DNA of 33,795 nucleotides from DATJXG01 sp035500455 (GCA_035500455.1 DATJXG010000243.1:1-33795); one strand, 5' to 3'; shown: positions 17,362-25,916, counted from the first letter of the stretch. The notes: generated from the sequence alone by a model not told the origin. Program-made: numbers and translations.

Positions 17362-18990
17362 TCATCGCCGCCGGTCCGTCGCTGGCTGTTCACTTTTCTC
17401 GGGAAGAAGGCTTTCCAGAGAAGCCAGTGAGTCGGCGTGGCCGATGATACGGCCATCTGCGAGCACCATCAGACCAGTGCCCCTATGATAGCGTTCGCCG
17501 GTTCGATCATAAATAATCGTGAGCAAGTGGCCGTGATAAGGCAATCCCTCCAGGGCAAAGTAGTCCCACTTGCCGGGAGGGACGAGGGGCCGGATTACGA
17601 GCCTGTTGGTAGGCGATGGTCTAAGCCCGATGAGACCTGTGATAACAAGGTCCGCATATCCCGAATGATTGTAATAGCGGCCCCGATTCGGCGGCGGCTG
17701 ATTTCTGGCCTTCAGAATGTCTCTGGCAATCCATTCCCCGGTGTCGGCATTCAGGTCTTCGTCAATCCACGGAATTACCTTTCCGTCGGCAGTGCGAATG
17801 TGTTGCGAGTGCGTATAGGCTCTCAGCAGCTCATAGTAATCACTCGACGACATTATGGATTGCTGTTCGTCGTCCAGCAGGTTGGCGAGCGCTACCAGAG
17901 TCTGCGTTGTGGCGAAAGGCCAGGATGGGCCGTTCCACAGGCATTCGTGCGGGTTGCTGAAATTGAAATGCGGGTTGCGGCGTTCCGCCGTCGTTGGACC
18001 GAACGTGCCGGCGAAACCCTCCGGATCGAACAGCTGCTTCCAGGCGACTGCGTGGCTCGCCGAAGGCACATCAAAATACCAGGGGATAAAGCCGATTAAC
18101 TCCCGGACACCCGACCAGGTTCGTCCGTTCCGAGGGACGGTTTCGTAGAACTCGTCGTGCGGATTCCACAACCGGGTTTCAATGAGCTGGCGCAGGCGCT
18201 TGGCCTTCGCCAGGTATTCCTTAGCGACATCGGGTTGACCCGCCATGTCGGCAATGCGGGCGATCGCCCTTGCGTCGGCGAACATATAACTGTTGATCGT
18301 AGGCCGGTATCCGCTTCCTCCAATGCTGAACTCCATGCCGTCACGATCATCGATCTGCCAGTACAGCCCGTTCGGGTCCAGGTGGGCTCGTTCCCATTCT
18401 TCATAGTTCCGCCGCAGCGCCGGCAGAAGGTTCACTGCGAACTGCTTGTTTGCGTTGGCCAGAAAGAGACGGTACACGGAGTCGGCGGCCCAAAAACTGT
18501 AGCGCCGAGGCTCGCCCTCGGGGCTGAACCAGAAGTTGGTGTAGTCCTCTGCGTATTTGGAATTGCGCAACCACCGCGCTTCGCGAATATGGTGCCCGGC
18601 AGCCGCGCTAATGGTGTTGAATTTTCCCGCCCATGGAAGATCTACCAAGAATTCGTCGATTACATAGCCTCCGGGAGTTTGCTTGACGTGCTTTTGAAAG
18701 GAATACCAGCGAAAATAATAGATCTCCTCCAGTTCCTTGTCGGGAACGTCAAGCCAGGGAATATTTTGTTCGAACCACTCCCATGGGAGCGGATCGCTTT
18801 TTCCGAGCATGGCCTTTTCATCACTGGAGAATTGCACGAAATAATGGTGAAAGCTTTCCGGATCGAGAACTATAGGAGCCGGTTGCGCGCGGAGGCGATT
18901 GGTGGAAACAATCTGAAACAGCGCCACCAGGAGGAGGATGAACGACGCGCATCCCAGAAACGCGGCTGCCGAAGCTCTGGATCGCATCAT
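17362..18990 (-). CDS. Exported (alpha/alpha)6-barrel glycoside hydrolase, MGH1/GH63-like
   Basis: A 542-residue exported protein with a hydrophobic N-terminal signal or anchor (AFLGCASFILLLVALFQIV). The body resembles the mannosylglycerate-hydrolase-like/GH63-type all-helical glycosidases. Aromatic and acidic clusters are typical of such barrels: WAADSVYRLFLANANK, WQIDDRDGMEFSIGG, LIGFIPWYF, ECLWNGPSWPFATTQT and YYNHSGYADLVITGLIGL. The last about 90 residues form a beta-rich C-terminal segment (NRLVIRPLVPPGKWDYFALE). The catalytic acids cannot be assigned with certainty; the Asp in DDRDG and the Glu in ECLWNG are candidates. ATG 18990 overlaps the stop of an upstream small ORF, and an 18-bp operator lies upstream at 19390. 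It probably trims oligosaccharides in the periplasm or outside. The exact linkage is unknown. Confidence 0.82.
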   Translation of the reverse strand: MMRSRASAAAFLGCASFILLLVALFQIVSTNRLRAQPAPIVLDPESFHHYFVQFSSDEKAMLGKSDPLPWEWFEQNIPWLDVPDKELEEIYYFRWYSFQKHVKQTPGGYVIDEFLVDLPWAGKFNTISAAAGHHIREARWLRNSKYAEDYTNFWFSPEGEPRRYSFWAADSVYRLFLANANKQFAVNLLPALRRNYEEWERAHLDPNGLYWQIDDRDGMEFSIGGSGYRPTINSYMFADARAIARIADMAGQPDVAKEYLAKAKRLRQLIETRLWNPHDEFYETVPRNGRTWSGVRELIGFIPWYFDVPSASHAVAWKQLFDPEGFAGTFGPTTAERRNPHFNFSNPHECLWNGPSWPFATTQTLVALANLLDDEQQSIMSSSDYYELLRAYTHSQHIRTADGKVIPWIDEDLNADTGEWIARDILKARNQPPPNRGRYYNHSGYADLVITGLIGLRPSPTNRLVIRPLVPPGKWDYFALEGLPYHGHLLTIIYDRTGERYHRGTGLMVLADGRIIGHADSLASLESLLPEKSEQPATDRRR

Positions 18991-19340
18991 ATGGTCCCAA
19001 ACCTCGGGTTTTCCACAGAATGTAGACCATCTCCGGTCGGGCCGCCCTGTACTTCAATGGGTGAGCCGGCGAATTTTCCCAGTGCTGCCTGGTCGGACGT
19101 AACTACCGAAGGAGGCATTGGTTTTCCGGGCCACAGAAACCATATGCTGGCACCCCGGAAGACTAGTCCGCGGCCGTTCTCTTCCGGCCAAAACGTGACC
19201 AGGAGTTGATCACCGATCTTTAGATGCCGGAGCGGCGCATTCTCGACCGCCGCCCCCTCGCTCGAATCCTCGACATAGATCGGAGAATCAGTGTCATGGT
19301 CGGTAGTTCGCAGAACCAGTGCCTGATCCCGGATTCGCAT
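18987..19340 (-). CDS. Small protein with OB-like domain, probable fragment of a sensor paralogue
   Basis: This short frame (117 residues from ATG 19340) resembles the OB-like segment of the histidine kinase encoded at 20983. Both share the order: predicted strand, (S)PIYVEDS or (S)LYIQDS, a hydrophilic loop, LKIGDQLLVTFWP or LKIGDEIEATGTV, then SVVTSDQAALGKFAGSPIEVQG or SVTASQAATGRFDGMFMEIQG. After the last motif it ends in unrelated residues and a stop, so the transmembrane and kinase parts are missing. The open frame extends to 19415, but that part covers the 18-bp operator and a TACAAT -10-like element, so I prefer 19340. The stop overlaps the start of the glycosidase gene. It could be a relic of a duplicated sensor or a free-standing domain co-made with the hydrolase. 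Confidence 0.45.
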   Translation of the reverse strand: MRIRDQALVLRTTDHDTDSPIYVEDSSEGAAVENAPLRHLKIGDQLLVTFWPEENGRGLVFRGASIWFLWPGKPMPPSVVTSDQAALGKFAGSPIEVQGGPTGDGLHSVENPRFGTI

Positions 19341-19389
19341 TGCGATGCCACACATCTGAACAAGGTAGGCATTGTAAGTCATCAGAGAA

Positions 19390-19407
19390 ATGGTCCACTT
19401 GAACCAT
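19390..19407. promoter_or_regulatory. 18-bp operator, copy a (glycosidase unit)
   Basis: ATGGTCCACTTGAACCAT; with one flanking base on each side it is palindromic at 8 of 10 positions. It matches copies b, c and d in the consensus ATRGTCCATTTGAACYAT. It lies at the promoter of the leftward glycosidase unit. Confidence 0.68.
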
Positions 19408-19628
19408 TGCGCCAAGGTTCAGACGCACGGTCCACCCTGGGTGCTTTCGGCTGCGTCATCAATGTTGATGTGTGGATGTGAATCCGCGTCTTGGCCGGCG
19501 CTGAATTGAAGGAAATTCCTCTCGAAAGTGCGATTCGTCCGGTGCTGATTCCGGGATCGCATCGTCGAATAATGGTAGAAAGCGCACTGAACCGAGGTTA
19601 AGCGTAGCCGGCTCCCCGTTCGAGATAA

Positions 19629-19646
19629 ATGGTTCAAATGGACTAT
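19629..19646. promoter_or_regulatory. 18-bp operator, copy b (HTH/kinase unit)
   Basis: On the - strand this reads ATAGTCCATTTGAACCAT, identical to copy a at 16 of 18 positions. It lies 50 nt upstream of the HTH-only LacI-type gene, so that gene may control itself. Confidence 0.68.
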
Positions 19647-19695
19647 GGAAAATACAGGTCCTCACGGGTAGAGTTGCTGGTCCGATGAGGGCCAC

Positions 19696-19914
19696 ATGGG
19701 AATTCGAGAGGTCGCCAAAATCGCTTTCGTTTCGACTGCCACCGTGTCTCGGTTGATTACGGGCGCCGCAAAAGTGTCTCCGGATGCGGCAAGCCGTATT
19801 CTGCGCGCCATGCAAACCCTCGATTTTCGGCCCAACGAAGCAGCCCGCATTCTCGCCATTCAGAAAAAGATTAAGCGCGAAAGCAATGGCACCAGCCCAT
19901 CTGGGCGGGAATAG
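19696..19914 (+). CDS. LacI-type DNA-binding domain protein lacking an effector domain
   Basis: A 72-residue protein consisting almost only of a LacI HTH. IREVAKIAFVSTATVSRLIT is the helix-turn-helix, and VSPDAASRILRAMQTLDFRPNEAARIL completes the headpiece as in LacI repressors (compare YEPNEAARIL in the LacI gene at 10943). The hinge region is poorly kept (AIQKKIKRESNG), and the normal 270-residue sugar-binding domain is missing. ATG 19696 is preceded by GAGGG. It is either a truncated repressor or a genuine split regulator whose ligand-binding partner is the next gene, a binding-protein lipoprotein starting 85 nt downstream. The nearby operator copies support a working DNA-binding role. Dimerisation would need another partner or self-association through the HTH domain. 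Confidence 0.75.
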   Translation: MGIREVAKIAFVSTATVSRLITGAAKVSPDAASRILRAMQTLDFRPNEAARILAIQKKIKRESNGTSPSGRE

Positions 19915-19999
19915 GCTGAATCATCCTGGCCTGGACTCGTCCTCATCCTCATTTGTTCTGAGGCGCAGCGAACCGAAGAATTGATATAGTTAGCCTGCT

Positions 20000-20983
20000 T
20001 TGCGCGCAAACGAAGTGAACCTTCGGCCTTCAGTTCTCGGGATTGCTGTCCTGTGGTGCTGTTTACTCGCTCTCGGTTGTCAGTCCCGGGACTCGCGAAC
20101 GGTTGCTGTAATTCCGGAAACAACAGGCAACGTGATGTGGGAAGCGGCACACGCGGGGGCGGAGGCCGCGGCGGGCGAGACTGGATTGCGCGTTTATTGG
20201 AATGCGCCCACACGCGAAGACGATGTCGAGCGCCAGATTACGCTCGTGGAAAAAGTGATCGAGGACAAAGATGCCGGGCTCGTTCTCGCTCCCACACAAT
20301 ATCTGGCCTTGGTGGGACCTGTTCGCGAGGCCTTGTCTGCGCATATCCCCACCGTGGTCATCCGCTCGTCACTTCCCATACCCTCGGGACAAGGTCTTTC
20401 TTACATCCTGAACAACGAAAATGAAATGGGCAGGATAGCCGCGATGCGCATCGGGAAAATCCTACACGGGCGGGGTGAAGTCGCCATTCTGGGGCTTGAT
20501 CCCGACATCACTGGCGTCATTATTCGTTCCCGCGCCTTTGAGTCGGCCCTGGCGGCCAACTTTCCCCCGATTGCAATCGTGGAGAGGCCGATCAGTTCCT
20601 CGAATGCCGCAGAATTTCAGCAGGTGGCGCAGGAAACCATCAGCAGCCACCCTGGCCTGGGCGCGATTCTTGCTCTCAACGTCGCCGCGGCAGAACGTAG
20701 TTGGGCGGCTTTGAGCGCTTCAGGAAAAACCAGCGCCATCCGTTTGGTGGCTTGCGGCCAGGAAATGGACCTGATGGCGAGGATCAGGAGTGGCAGCCTG
20801 GATTCAGTAATCGTCGAGAACACCTACGAGATGGGTTCGCGAGCCGTCCGTTTGATTGCCGCGCGTCGACGAGGGCAGGCTGTTCCCGACAGGATTGAAC
20901 TCCCACCCGTGCTGGTTGACCAGACCAACATTGATAGGCCCGAAATCCAGCAAATGCTCTCGATGGACTGGAGGCCTCATTGA
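20000..20983 (+). CDS. Sugar-binding periplasmic lipoprotein (Peripla_BP_4-like)
   Basis: A 327-residue substrate-binding protein of the ribose/galactose-binding type (cluster B), related in fold to the effector domain of LacI repressors. The signal peptide is VLGIAVLWCCLLALGC with a Cys for lipidation. The mature part begins with the usual first strand (TVAVIPETTGNVMWEAAHAG), followed by DAGLVLAPTQYLALVGPVRE, IPTVVIRS, NNENEMGRIAAMRIGKIL and a C-terminal DSVIVENTYEMGSRAVRLIA. The TTG at 20000 has no good ribosome-binding site, and GTG 20015 is an alternative that keeps the signal peptide. No ABC transporter permease or ATPase lies nearby. Its stop overlaps the histidine kinase start (TGATG), so it probably serves as a sensor subunit for that kinase rather than in transport. 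Confidence 0.83.
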   Translation: MRANEVNLRPSVLGIAVLWCCLLALGCQSRDSRTVAVIPETTGNVMWEAAHAGAEAAAGETGLRVYWNAPTREDDVERQITLVEKVIEDKDAGLVLAPTQYLALVGPVREALSAHIPTVVIRSSLPIPSGQGLSYILNNENEMGRIAAMRIGKILHGRGEVAILGLDPDITGVIIRSRAFESALAANFPPIAIVERPISSSNAAEFQQVAQETISSHPGLGAILALNVAAAERSWAALSASGKTSAIRLVACGQEMDLMARIRSGSLDSVIVENTYEMGSRAVRLIAARRRGQAVPDRIELPPVLVDQTNIDRPEIQQMLSMDWRPH

Positions 20984-23157
20984 TGACGCCCCGCTACTTC
21001 TGGACGTCGGTGGCCTGCGGCGTCCTGGTCGTCGCCGGCTGCGGCCTTTGGTACTTCCATGGGAAGAAGCAGGGTCTTCCTTATCATGATTCATTTTCTT
21101 CGGGAGTAACTGCGGAATGGCACGCTCTCGGTGGCGGGTGGGACGTTTACGAAGGAGGAATTCGCAACAACTCCGACGAACGCGGAGCCAAGTTCCTGAC
21201 CGGGTCCTCGACATGGACTGATTATTCAGTCGAGGCCGATATCCTCCTTCTGGGAAATAGTGGGGACGCTGGTCTCATAATTCGTTCGAGTGACGAGGAA
21301 GAAGGGGTTGACGCCTACAGCGGATACTACGCCGGGTTGCGTGATCGAGACGACACGCTGACCATCGGCCGCGCTGACCACGGTTGGATCGAATATGGCG
21401 CGGTGCCAATCAGCGGCGGTGTCCATCCCTTTCACTGGTATCACCTGAAGATTATTGCGGTGGGGTGCGGCATTGCCGCCCTGGCTTCCGATTCGGAGAC
21501 TCATTTCACTACGGCTGCCGCGATCCCCAAGACCAATTGCGTGAAGACCGGACGAATGGGATTGAGATCCTATTCATCGGGCGGCATATGGAAGAACGTG
21601 AGAGTCTCTGCCGCCACGCCCACAGACCTCACGGCAATGATGAGAAGCGTCGCGGCGTCGGACCCTCCGGAAGTCAGACAGTCGGAAGCGGGATTCAATT
21701 CTCCGCCGCCAAATGCAGAGGCGCGTGTCCCCAGACCCACGGGTCTGCCGCTCGAGGGGGCCGGCAATGTGAACGTGCATACCCTGCCTCTGAACAGTCT
21801 GCGCTTGGTCTCCAGCCTGCATCCCGTGCAGGCTACGGTGCGGGGAAGCGTAGTGCTGACCTCGCCGTCGCTCTACATTCAGGACTCGACCGCGGGAATC
21901 GAAATTGACAGTCCGCAATCGTCCTTCCTGAAAATTGGCGATGAAATCGAGGCGACCGGCACGGTCGCTCCTAGGGGTTTCGGGGGAATGCTGCAGAACG
22001 CAAAAGTCCGACTGCTGTGGTCGAGAGGACCCGCACCGCCCCTCTCCGTTACTGCCTCCCAGGCTGCAACCGGCAGGTTTGACGGCATGTTCATGGAAAT
22101 CCAGGGCCGTTTGGAGGAGAGGCCGCGGGTGGTAGGACGGTCGGTCATATTGAATTTGCGCAGCGGGCACCAGAGTTATCCGGCCGTTTTTCAAGGGGCA
22201 CGTCCGGACCTTGCTTTCCCAAAGCTTCAGCCCAATAGTCTCTTGCGGCTAAGGGGCGTATGCGTGGTGGATCCCACCTATACCAGGAACCTGACTGCCT
22301 TTGCCTTGCTCTTGCGCTCAAGCCAGGATGTGGCTCTGGTGGCGGGGCCACCCTGGTGGGACAAGCGCCACCTGATCGAGATTATTCTCGCCATCATGGT
22401 TTTGAGTTTTATCGGCGTTTTCATTTATGCACGCGTCGAACGCTGGCGGCTGCAGGCCGTATTGGAAGAGCGTTCGCGCATGGCCCGCGAGATTCATGAC
22501 ACTCTGGCCCAGAGTTTCGCCGGCATTGCGTTGCAGCTGGCTTCCGCTTTGCAGGAGCCGCGGTCGGGAACTGCCGGCAACGACGCGGTTGAAATGGCCT
22601 TTCACATGGCGGAGCAGAGCCGGCGAGAGGCACACCGGTCAATCGCGGCGCTGCGTACACTGCATACTGATGAGCCCCTGGAAGCTATGCTTCAAAAGGT
22701 TCTGCGCCCCCAGTTGGCGGGTAGCCACGTGGAGTTGTCGGTCTCGCGAACCGGCACGGCGCAGCGGCTGTCCGCGGCGTGTGAGAGTCAGTTGATCCGC
22801 TTGGCCCAGGAGGCGGTCGCCAACGCCGTGCAGCATGCCTGCGCGACCCGGATTGAGGTGAACCTGGGCTTCGAGCCAGAAGAGATGCGCCTGGACATTA
22901 TCGACAATGGTCAGGGTTTTGATCCCTCGCAGGTGCCAACTATCGAGGATGGGCATTTTGGCATCGCCGGAATGAAGGAGCGCGCAGTCAGCATCAGAGC
23001 GGAGTTTAAAATTGAATCCGGTCCCGCAGGCACCAGGGTCAGCATCCTGGTCCCGGCCACGCGCCGCCGCCCAAGATTCTGGAAATTCGCCAGGTTGCGG
23101 ACGAGACACGTCAAGTCCCCCGCGGAACCTCACACCTATGCCGAGGCCGGAAAATGA
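20983..23157 (+). CDS. Membrane sensor histidine kinase (HisKA_3) with large carbohydrate-type extracytoplasmic region
   Basis: A 724-residue sensor kinase. After a first membrane segment (residues about 5-24) comes a region resembling a concanavalin-like/DUF1080 jelly roll (about 35-200; SVEADILLLGNSGDAGLIIR and WYHLKIIAVG), a proline-rich linker and an OB-like domain (about 255-420). A second membrane segment (about 464-486, IIEIILAIMVLSFIGVFIYA) leads to a HisKA_3 dimerisation domain with phospho-acceptor His505 in MAREIHDTLAQSF, then an HATPase_c domain (N box QEAVANAVQHA, G1 DNGQGFDP, G2 GHFGIAGMKERA). I start at ATG 20983, which has GGAGG 8 nt upstream and overlaps the previous stop by 1 nt. 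The stop overlaps the response-regulator start (ATGA). The jelly-roll region suggests sensing of a saccharide or of the loaded binding protein; the ligand is not shown. Confidence 0.9.
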   Translation: MTPRYFWTSVACGVLVVAGCGLWYFHGKKQGLPYHDSFSSGVTAEWHALGGGWDVYEGGIRNNSDERGAKFLTGSSTWTDYSVEADILLLGNSGDAGLIIRSSDEEEGVDAYSGYYAGLRDRDDTLTIGRADHGWIEYGAVPISGGVHPFHWYHLKIIAVGCGIAALASDSETHFTTAAAIPKTNCVKTGRMGLRSYSSGGIWKNVRVSAATPTDLTAMMRSVAASDPPEVRQSEAGFNSPPPNAEARVPRPTGLPLEGAGNVNVHTLPLNSLRLVSSLHPVQATVRGSVVLTSPSLYIQDSTAGIEIDSPQSSFLKIGDEIEATGTVAPRGFGGMLQNAKVRLLWSRGPAPPLSVTASQAATGRFDGMFMEIQGRLEERPRVVGRSVILNLRSGHQSYPAVFQGARPDLAFPKLQPNSLLRLRGVCVVDPTYTRNLTAFALLLRSSQDVALVAGPPWWDKRHLIEIILAIMVLSFIGVFIYARVERWRLQAVLEERSRMAREIHDTLAQSFAGIALQLASALQEPRSGTAGNDAVEMAFHMAEQSRREAHRSIAALRTLHTDEPLEAMLQKVLRPQLAGSHVELSVSRTGTAQRLSAACESQLIRLAQEAVANAVQHACATRIEVNLGFEPEEMRLDIIDNGQGFDPSQVPTIEDGHFGIAGMKERAVSIRAEFKIESGPAGTRVSILVPATRRRPRFWKFARLRTRHVKSPAEPHTYAEAGK

Positions 23158-23789
23158 AAACCACCACCGCCATCCGCGTTCTGATCGCTGACGATCATCT
23201 GGTTTTTCGCCTGGGATTCAAGAGTTTGCTGAGCAGCGAGCCTGACATCGCCGTGGTGGGTGAGGCCACCACCGGCTCGCAGACCATCGAGAAATTCAGA
23301 GCCCTGCGTCCCGACGTGGTGGTGCTGGACCTGCGAATGCCGGACGGCGGAGGCATGCGCGCCGTAGCCGAAATTCGCCGCCTTCACCACGATGCCAAGG
23401 TTCTCATGCTCTCCAGCTACGGGAGCGAGGAAGAAGTTTACCAGGCGTTGCACGCGGGAGCCTCAGGTTATGTCCTGAAAGACGCGGGGAGGGAAGAACT
23501 CATCGGGGCCATTCGTCAGGTTCACGCGGGCAAGCAGTGGATTCAATCTTGCATTCAGCCGTTGATTGCGGAACGCGCTGACCGGCCCGAGCTGACGCCG
23601 CGCGAGGTGGAAGTCCTCAAGCTCCTGGTTACCGGGCTTACCAACCGCGAGATCGCCTCTGTGCTGGGGAACAGCGAAAACACCATCCGCAATCACACCA
23701 TCAGCATCTTCTCCAAACTTTATGTCAGTGACCGCGCGGAGGCCGTGAGCGCGGCCTTGCAACGTGGAATCATCGTTCCAGGGAACTGA
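23154..23789 (+). CDS. NarL/FixJ-family response regulator
   Basis: A 211-residue regulator of standard length. The receiver domain spans about residues 7-122 with acidic pocket Asp13-Asp14, phospho-acceptor Asp59 (VVVLDLRMPDGG) and Lys109 (GYVLKDA). The C-terminal LuxR-type helix-turn-helix (about 145-205) begins ELTPREVEVLKLLVTGLTNR and continues with NSENTIRNHTISIFSKL. It overlaps the kinase gene by 4 nt and is almost certainly its cognate partner. Targets are unknown; the glycoside hydrolase and Oar genes on both sides are the natural candidates. Confidence 0.95.
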   Translation: MKTTTAIRVLIADDHLVFRLGFKSLLSSEPDIAVVGEATTGSQTIEKFRALRPDVVVLDLRMPDGGGMRAVAEIRRLHHDAKVLMLSSYGSEEEVYQALHAGASGYVLKDAGREELIGAIRQVHAGKQWIQSCIQPLIAERADRPELTPREVEVLKLLVTGLTNREIASVLGNSENTIRNHTISIFSKLYVSDRAEAVSAALQRGIIVPGN

Positions 23790-23810
23790 AGATCCGTCAG
23801 CGCCAAACCA

Positions 23811-25844
23811 TCAACCCTTCAGCTGCGGAAAGGCCGTGATTCGAAGTTTCGCCGCGGCATAGGGAACCAGCCGAATTGTCTCCTCCGCTTCTTCGCTCGT
23901 CAACGGACTTAGCGGCAACGCATCCGCCGCACCGTCCTCGGCGAGCCAGGCAGGCACTTTACGGGCCTTGACTTTGAGTTCCACCGGCCCTGGCTTGTCC
24001 GTGAATGGCTTTTCGGGAATTGCCGATTCGCTCACTACAACTGCACTCGCCGCGTTTTCCGGCGTCACTGCCAGCGCGTAGTTCCACGGCGTGGTGGGGT
24101 ACACCTGCCAGTCGGCGGTCATGCCCCGGTCGCGCAATTTGACCCAATCCTCGCCGATGCCGTACGAAAAAACCAGGGCTCCGCGGGAGATTGCCACAGA
24201 CTCATTGAACCAGCGGGAGGCGCGTGGTTGCAGCGGGAAATTCAGTTCAATGACGTCACCCGGGCTCCATGCGCGCTCGATGCGCGCAAAAGTGTTGGGC
24301 TGGGGGGCCGGTTCCGTCTTGCTATTGATGGTGATGCTCGCACCCTCTGCCCATCCCGGAATACGAAGGTGAATAGGAAACGAGATGCGCGCGCTGGGAT
24401 TGACGGATATGTGCACCGTCCCGCGAAACGGATATTCGGTCTTTTCCGTGAGCGTCACCAGGGTGTCGCGCACCATGGTGCGCGCTTCGCATGGCGCATA
24501 CGCGACCGCGGCTACACCGTCATCGTGAGAGAGCATAAACAGGCTTGCGGCAAACTTGGGCCACCCCTGGTGGTAGTTGGCGGTGCAACAGCCAAAGTTC
24601 GGTTCCAGACCGTAGAGGTTGGATTCCGGCCCATCAGTAGTCCATGGTTTGCTATGCAGGCTGCATTCCACCTGATTCGGCTCCTGATTGTACTGGTGGG
24701 CCCACATGTCATCGGTGAAAGTGCCGGTTAGCGCGTTGAAGGCGACCCTTTCCAGGCGGTCTCCCAGTTCGGCGTGTCCCAGAATGGCGAGCGCCTGCTC
24801 CAGCGAAAACATGGTTTCCACAACTGTGCAAAGTTCGGACCCGTGCGAGGGATCGCGCCCCGCCAGGTGTTCGTCGCAGGAAAACATCCCGTTGGGCAGG
24901 CCATGGTACTCGTCGAGGGCGGTGAGTTGGCGGGTCAGCGCCTGCCGGTCTTCTGCGGAGCCGGTAAAGACTGACCACACCGGCGATGCCTTAATCGCCA
25001 TGCCGTTGTTCACGCCATGGGTCGCCAGAGACAAATCCTGAAGGCTGCCGCCCTCCCCCAGCTTGAGGAATTCTCGCGTGATCGGTTGCGTGTACTTGAA
25101 ATCCGCGTACTGGCCCTGCCAGTCGAAGCCCTGACGATGCAATACCGCTGCGAGTTCGAGCAGCGCTGCGTCGCCGTTGCGGTTATAGAGCCACATGACG
25201 GAGAGCACTTCGTCCTGCCAGCGAAACTTCCCCCAATCGCGCAGCGGCCGTTGCGGAAGTTCGCGAAGCTGATAGGCAAAATACTTCTCCAGAACCGGAA
25301 TCACTCGTGGGTCGCCGCTGACATCGTGGTACTGGGTAAGAGCCTTCAGCATGACAATCCGCGGCCACCAATCATCGTTGCTCTTGGGGCCGATCATGCC
25401 CGTGCTGGCCTGGTTCTCGAGAGTCCAGTCAATATATTTCTGCGCTTTGGCTTTCAGCCGGGCGTCGTCGAGCGAGTACGCGAGCGGCACCAGACCGTCA
25501 AGAAAATAGGGTCCCCGCTCCCAGGATTCGCCCGTCCCGCCGAGCCATCCGCTGTTGGGCCCGACGTCGGGCCAGGTCTCATCCAGGTGCCCGCTCAGGC
25601 CCGCTGCCTGAATCTCAAGCTGCCGCCGCAACCAGCCCGCCGGACGAATCGACCCGAGCGGCAGCGGATAGAACGCATTCGCAGCCAACGGGGCGCGATT
25701 TTTCAGGGCGGGGCGCGGCGTCGGAGAGTTTTTCGCGGCAACGGCTGTGGCTGGTGACGGAAACAGGTATCGTGCAGGCCATGCAGAGACTCCAACTGCA
25801 CCCAATTGCCTGAGGAATGTTCGGCGATCGCATCGGTAGCCCAA
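23811..25844 (-). CDS. GH127-like (DUF1680) beta-L-arabinofuranosidase
   Basis: About 677 residues. The N terminus carries a Tat-like signal (DRRTFLRQLGAVGVS), so the enzyme is exported. The body is the all-helical catalytic barrel of the DUF1680/GH127 family, with recognisable segments WLGGTGESWERGPYFLDGLV and SELCTVVETMFSLEQALAIL. The cysteine-containing motif FGCCTANYHQGWPKFAASLF is where GH127 places its nucleophilic, zinc-bound Cys. A beta-rich C-terminal region follows. GH127 enzymes release L-arabinofuranose from arabinose-rich glycans; other DUF1680 branches act on other sugars, so the substrate is tentative. I start at TTG 25844, with GGGAG 6 nt upstream. The frame is open to 25907, but that extension would run into the 18-bp operator at 25899. 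It converges with the response regulator. Confidence 0.86.
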   Translation of the reverse strand: MGYRCDRRTFLRQLGAVGVSAWPARYLFPSPATAVAAKNSPTPRPALKNRAPLAANAFYPLPLGSIRPAGWLRRQLEIQAAGLSGHLDETWPDVGPNSGWLGGTGESWERGPYFLDGLVPLAYSLDDARLKAKAQKYIDWTLENQASTGMIGPKSNDDWWPRIVMLKALTQYHDVSGDPRVIPVLEKYFAYQLRELPQRPLRDWGKFRWQDEVLSVMWLYNRNGDAALLELAAVLHRQGFDWQGQYADFKYTQPITREFLKLGEGGSLQDLSLATHGVNNGMAIKASPVWSVFTGSAEDRQALTRQLTALDEYHGLPNGMFSCDEHLAGRDPSHGSELCTVVETMFSLEQALAILGHAELGDRLERVAFNALTGTFTDDMWAHQYNQEPNQVECSLHSKPWTTDGPESNLYGLEPNFGCCTANYHQGWPKFAASLFMLSHDDGVAAVAYAPCEARTMVRDTLVTLTEKTEYPFRGTVHISVNPSARISFPIHLRIPGWAEGASITINSKTEPAPQPNTFARIERAWSPGDVIELNFPLQPRASRWFNESVAISRGALVFSYGIGEDWVKLRDRGMTADWQVYPTTPWNYALAVTPENAASAVVVSESAIPEKPFTDKPGPVELKVKARKVPAWLAEDGAADALPLSPLTSEEAEETIRLVPYAAAKLRITAFPQLKG

Positions 25845-25898
25845 GTTTTCTCCCTTACGCAAGTCTACGACTCTAGAAGATGGCGAACGCACTTTCCT

Positions 25899-25916
25899 AT
25901 AGTTCAAATGGTCTAT
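25899..25916. promoter_or_regulatory. 18-bp operator, copy c (GH127 gene)
   Basis: On the - strand this reads ATAGACCATTTGAACTAT, one form of the shared consensus ATRGTCCATTTGAACYAT. It lies 55 nt upstream of the chosen TTG start of the GH127-like gene, in the expected promoter position. Confidence 0.68.

Larger units (their letters stand above)
19341..19695. other. Divergent intergenic control region with paired operators a and b
   Basis: This 355-nt region separates the glycosidase unit (- strand) from the HTH/binding-protein/kinase unit (+ strand). No convincing gene lies in it. It carries two copies of the 18-bp operator, centred 239 bp apart. Reading on the - strand, TACAAT (19373-19378) makes a good -10 for the leftward unit, with operator a just upstream of it. 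Confidence 0.6.

Noticed and set aside
18157..19209. 350-residue open frame on the + strand
   Set aside because: It is antisense to the glycosidase and OB-domain genes, which have clear family features on the - strand. Its residues show no domain pattern.
23783..23822. CTGAAG/CTTCAG inverted repeat between the convergent response-regulator and GH127 genes as a terminator
   Set aside because: The stem is only 6 bp with a long loop of more than 20 nt and no T-run, so it is not a credible terminator.
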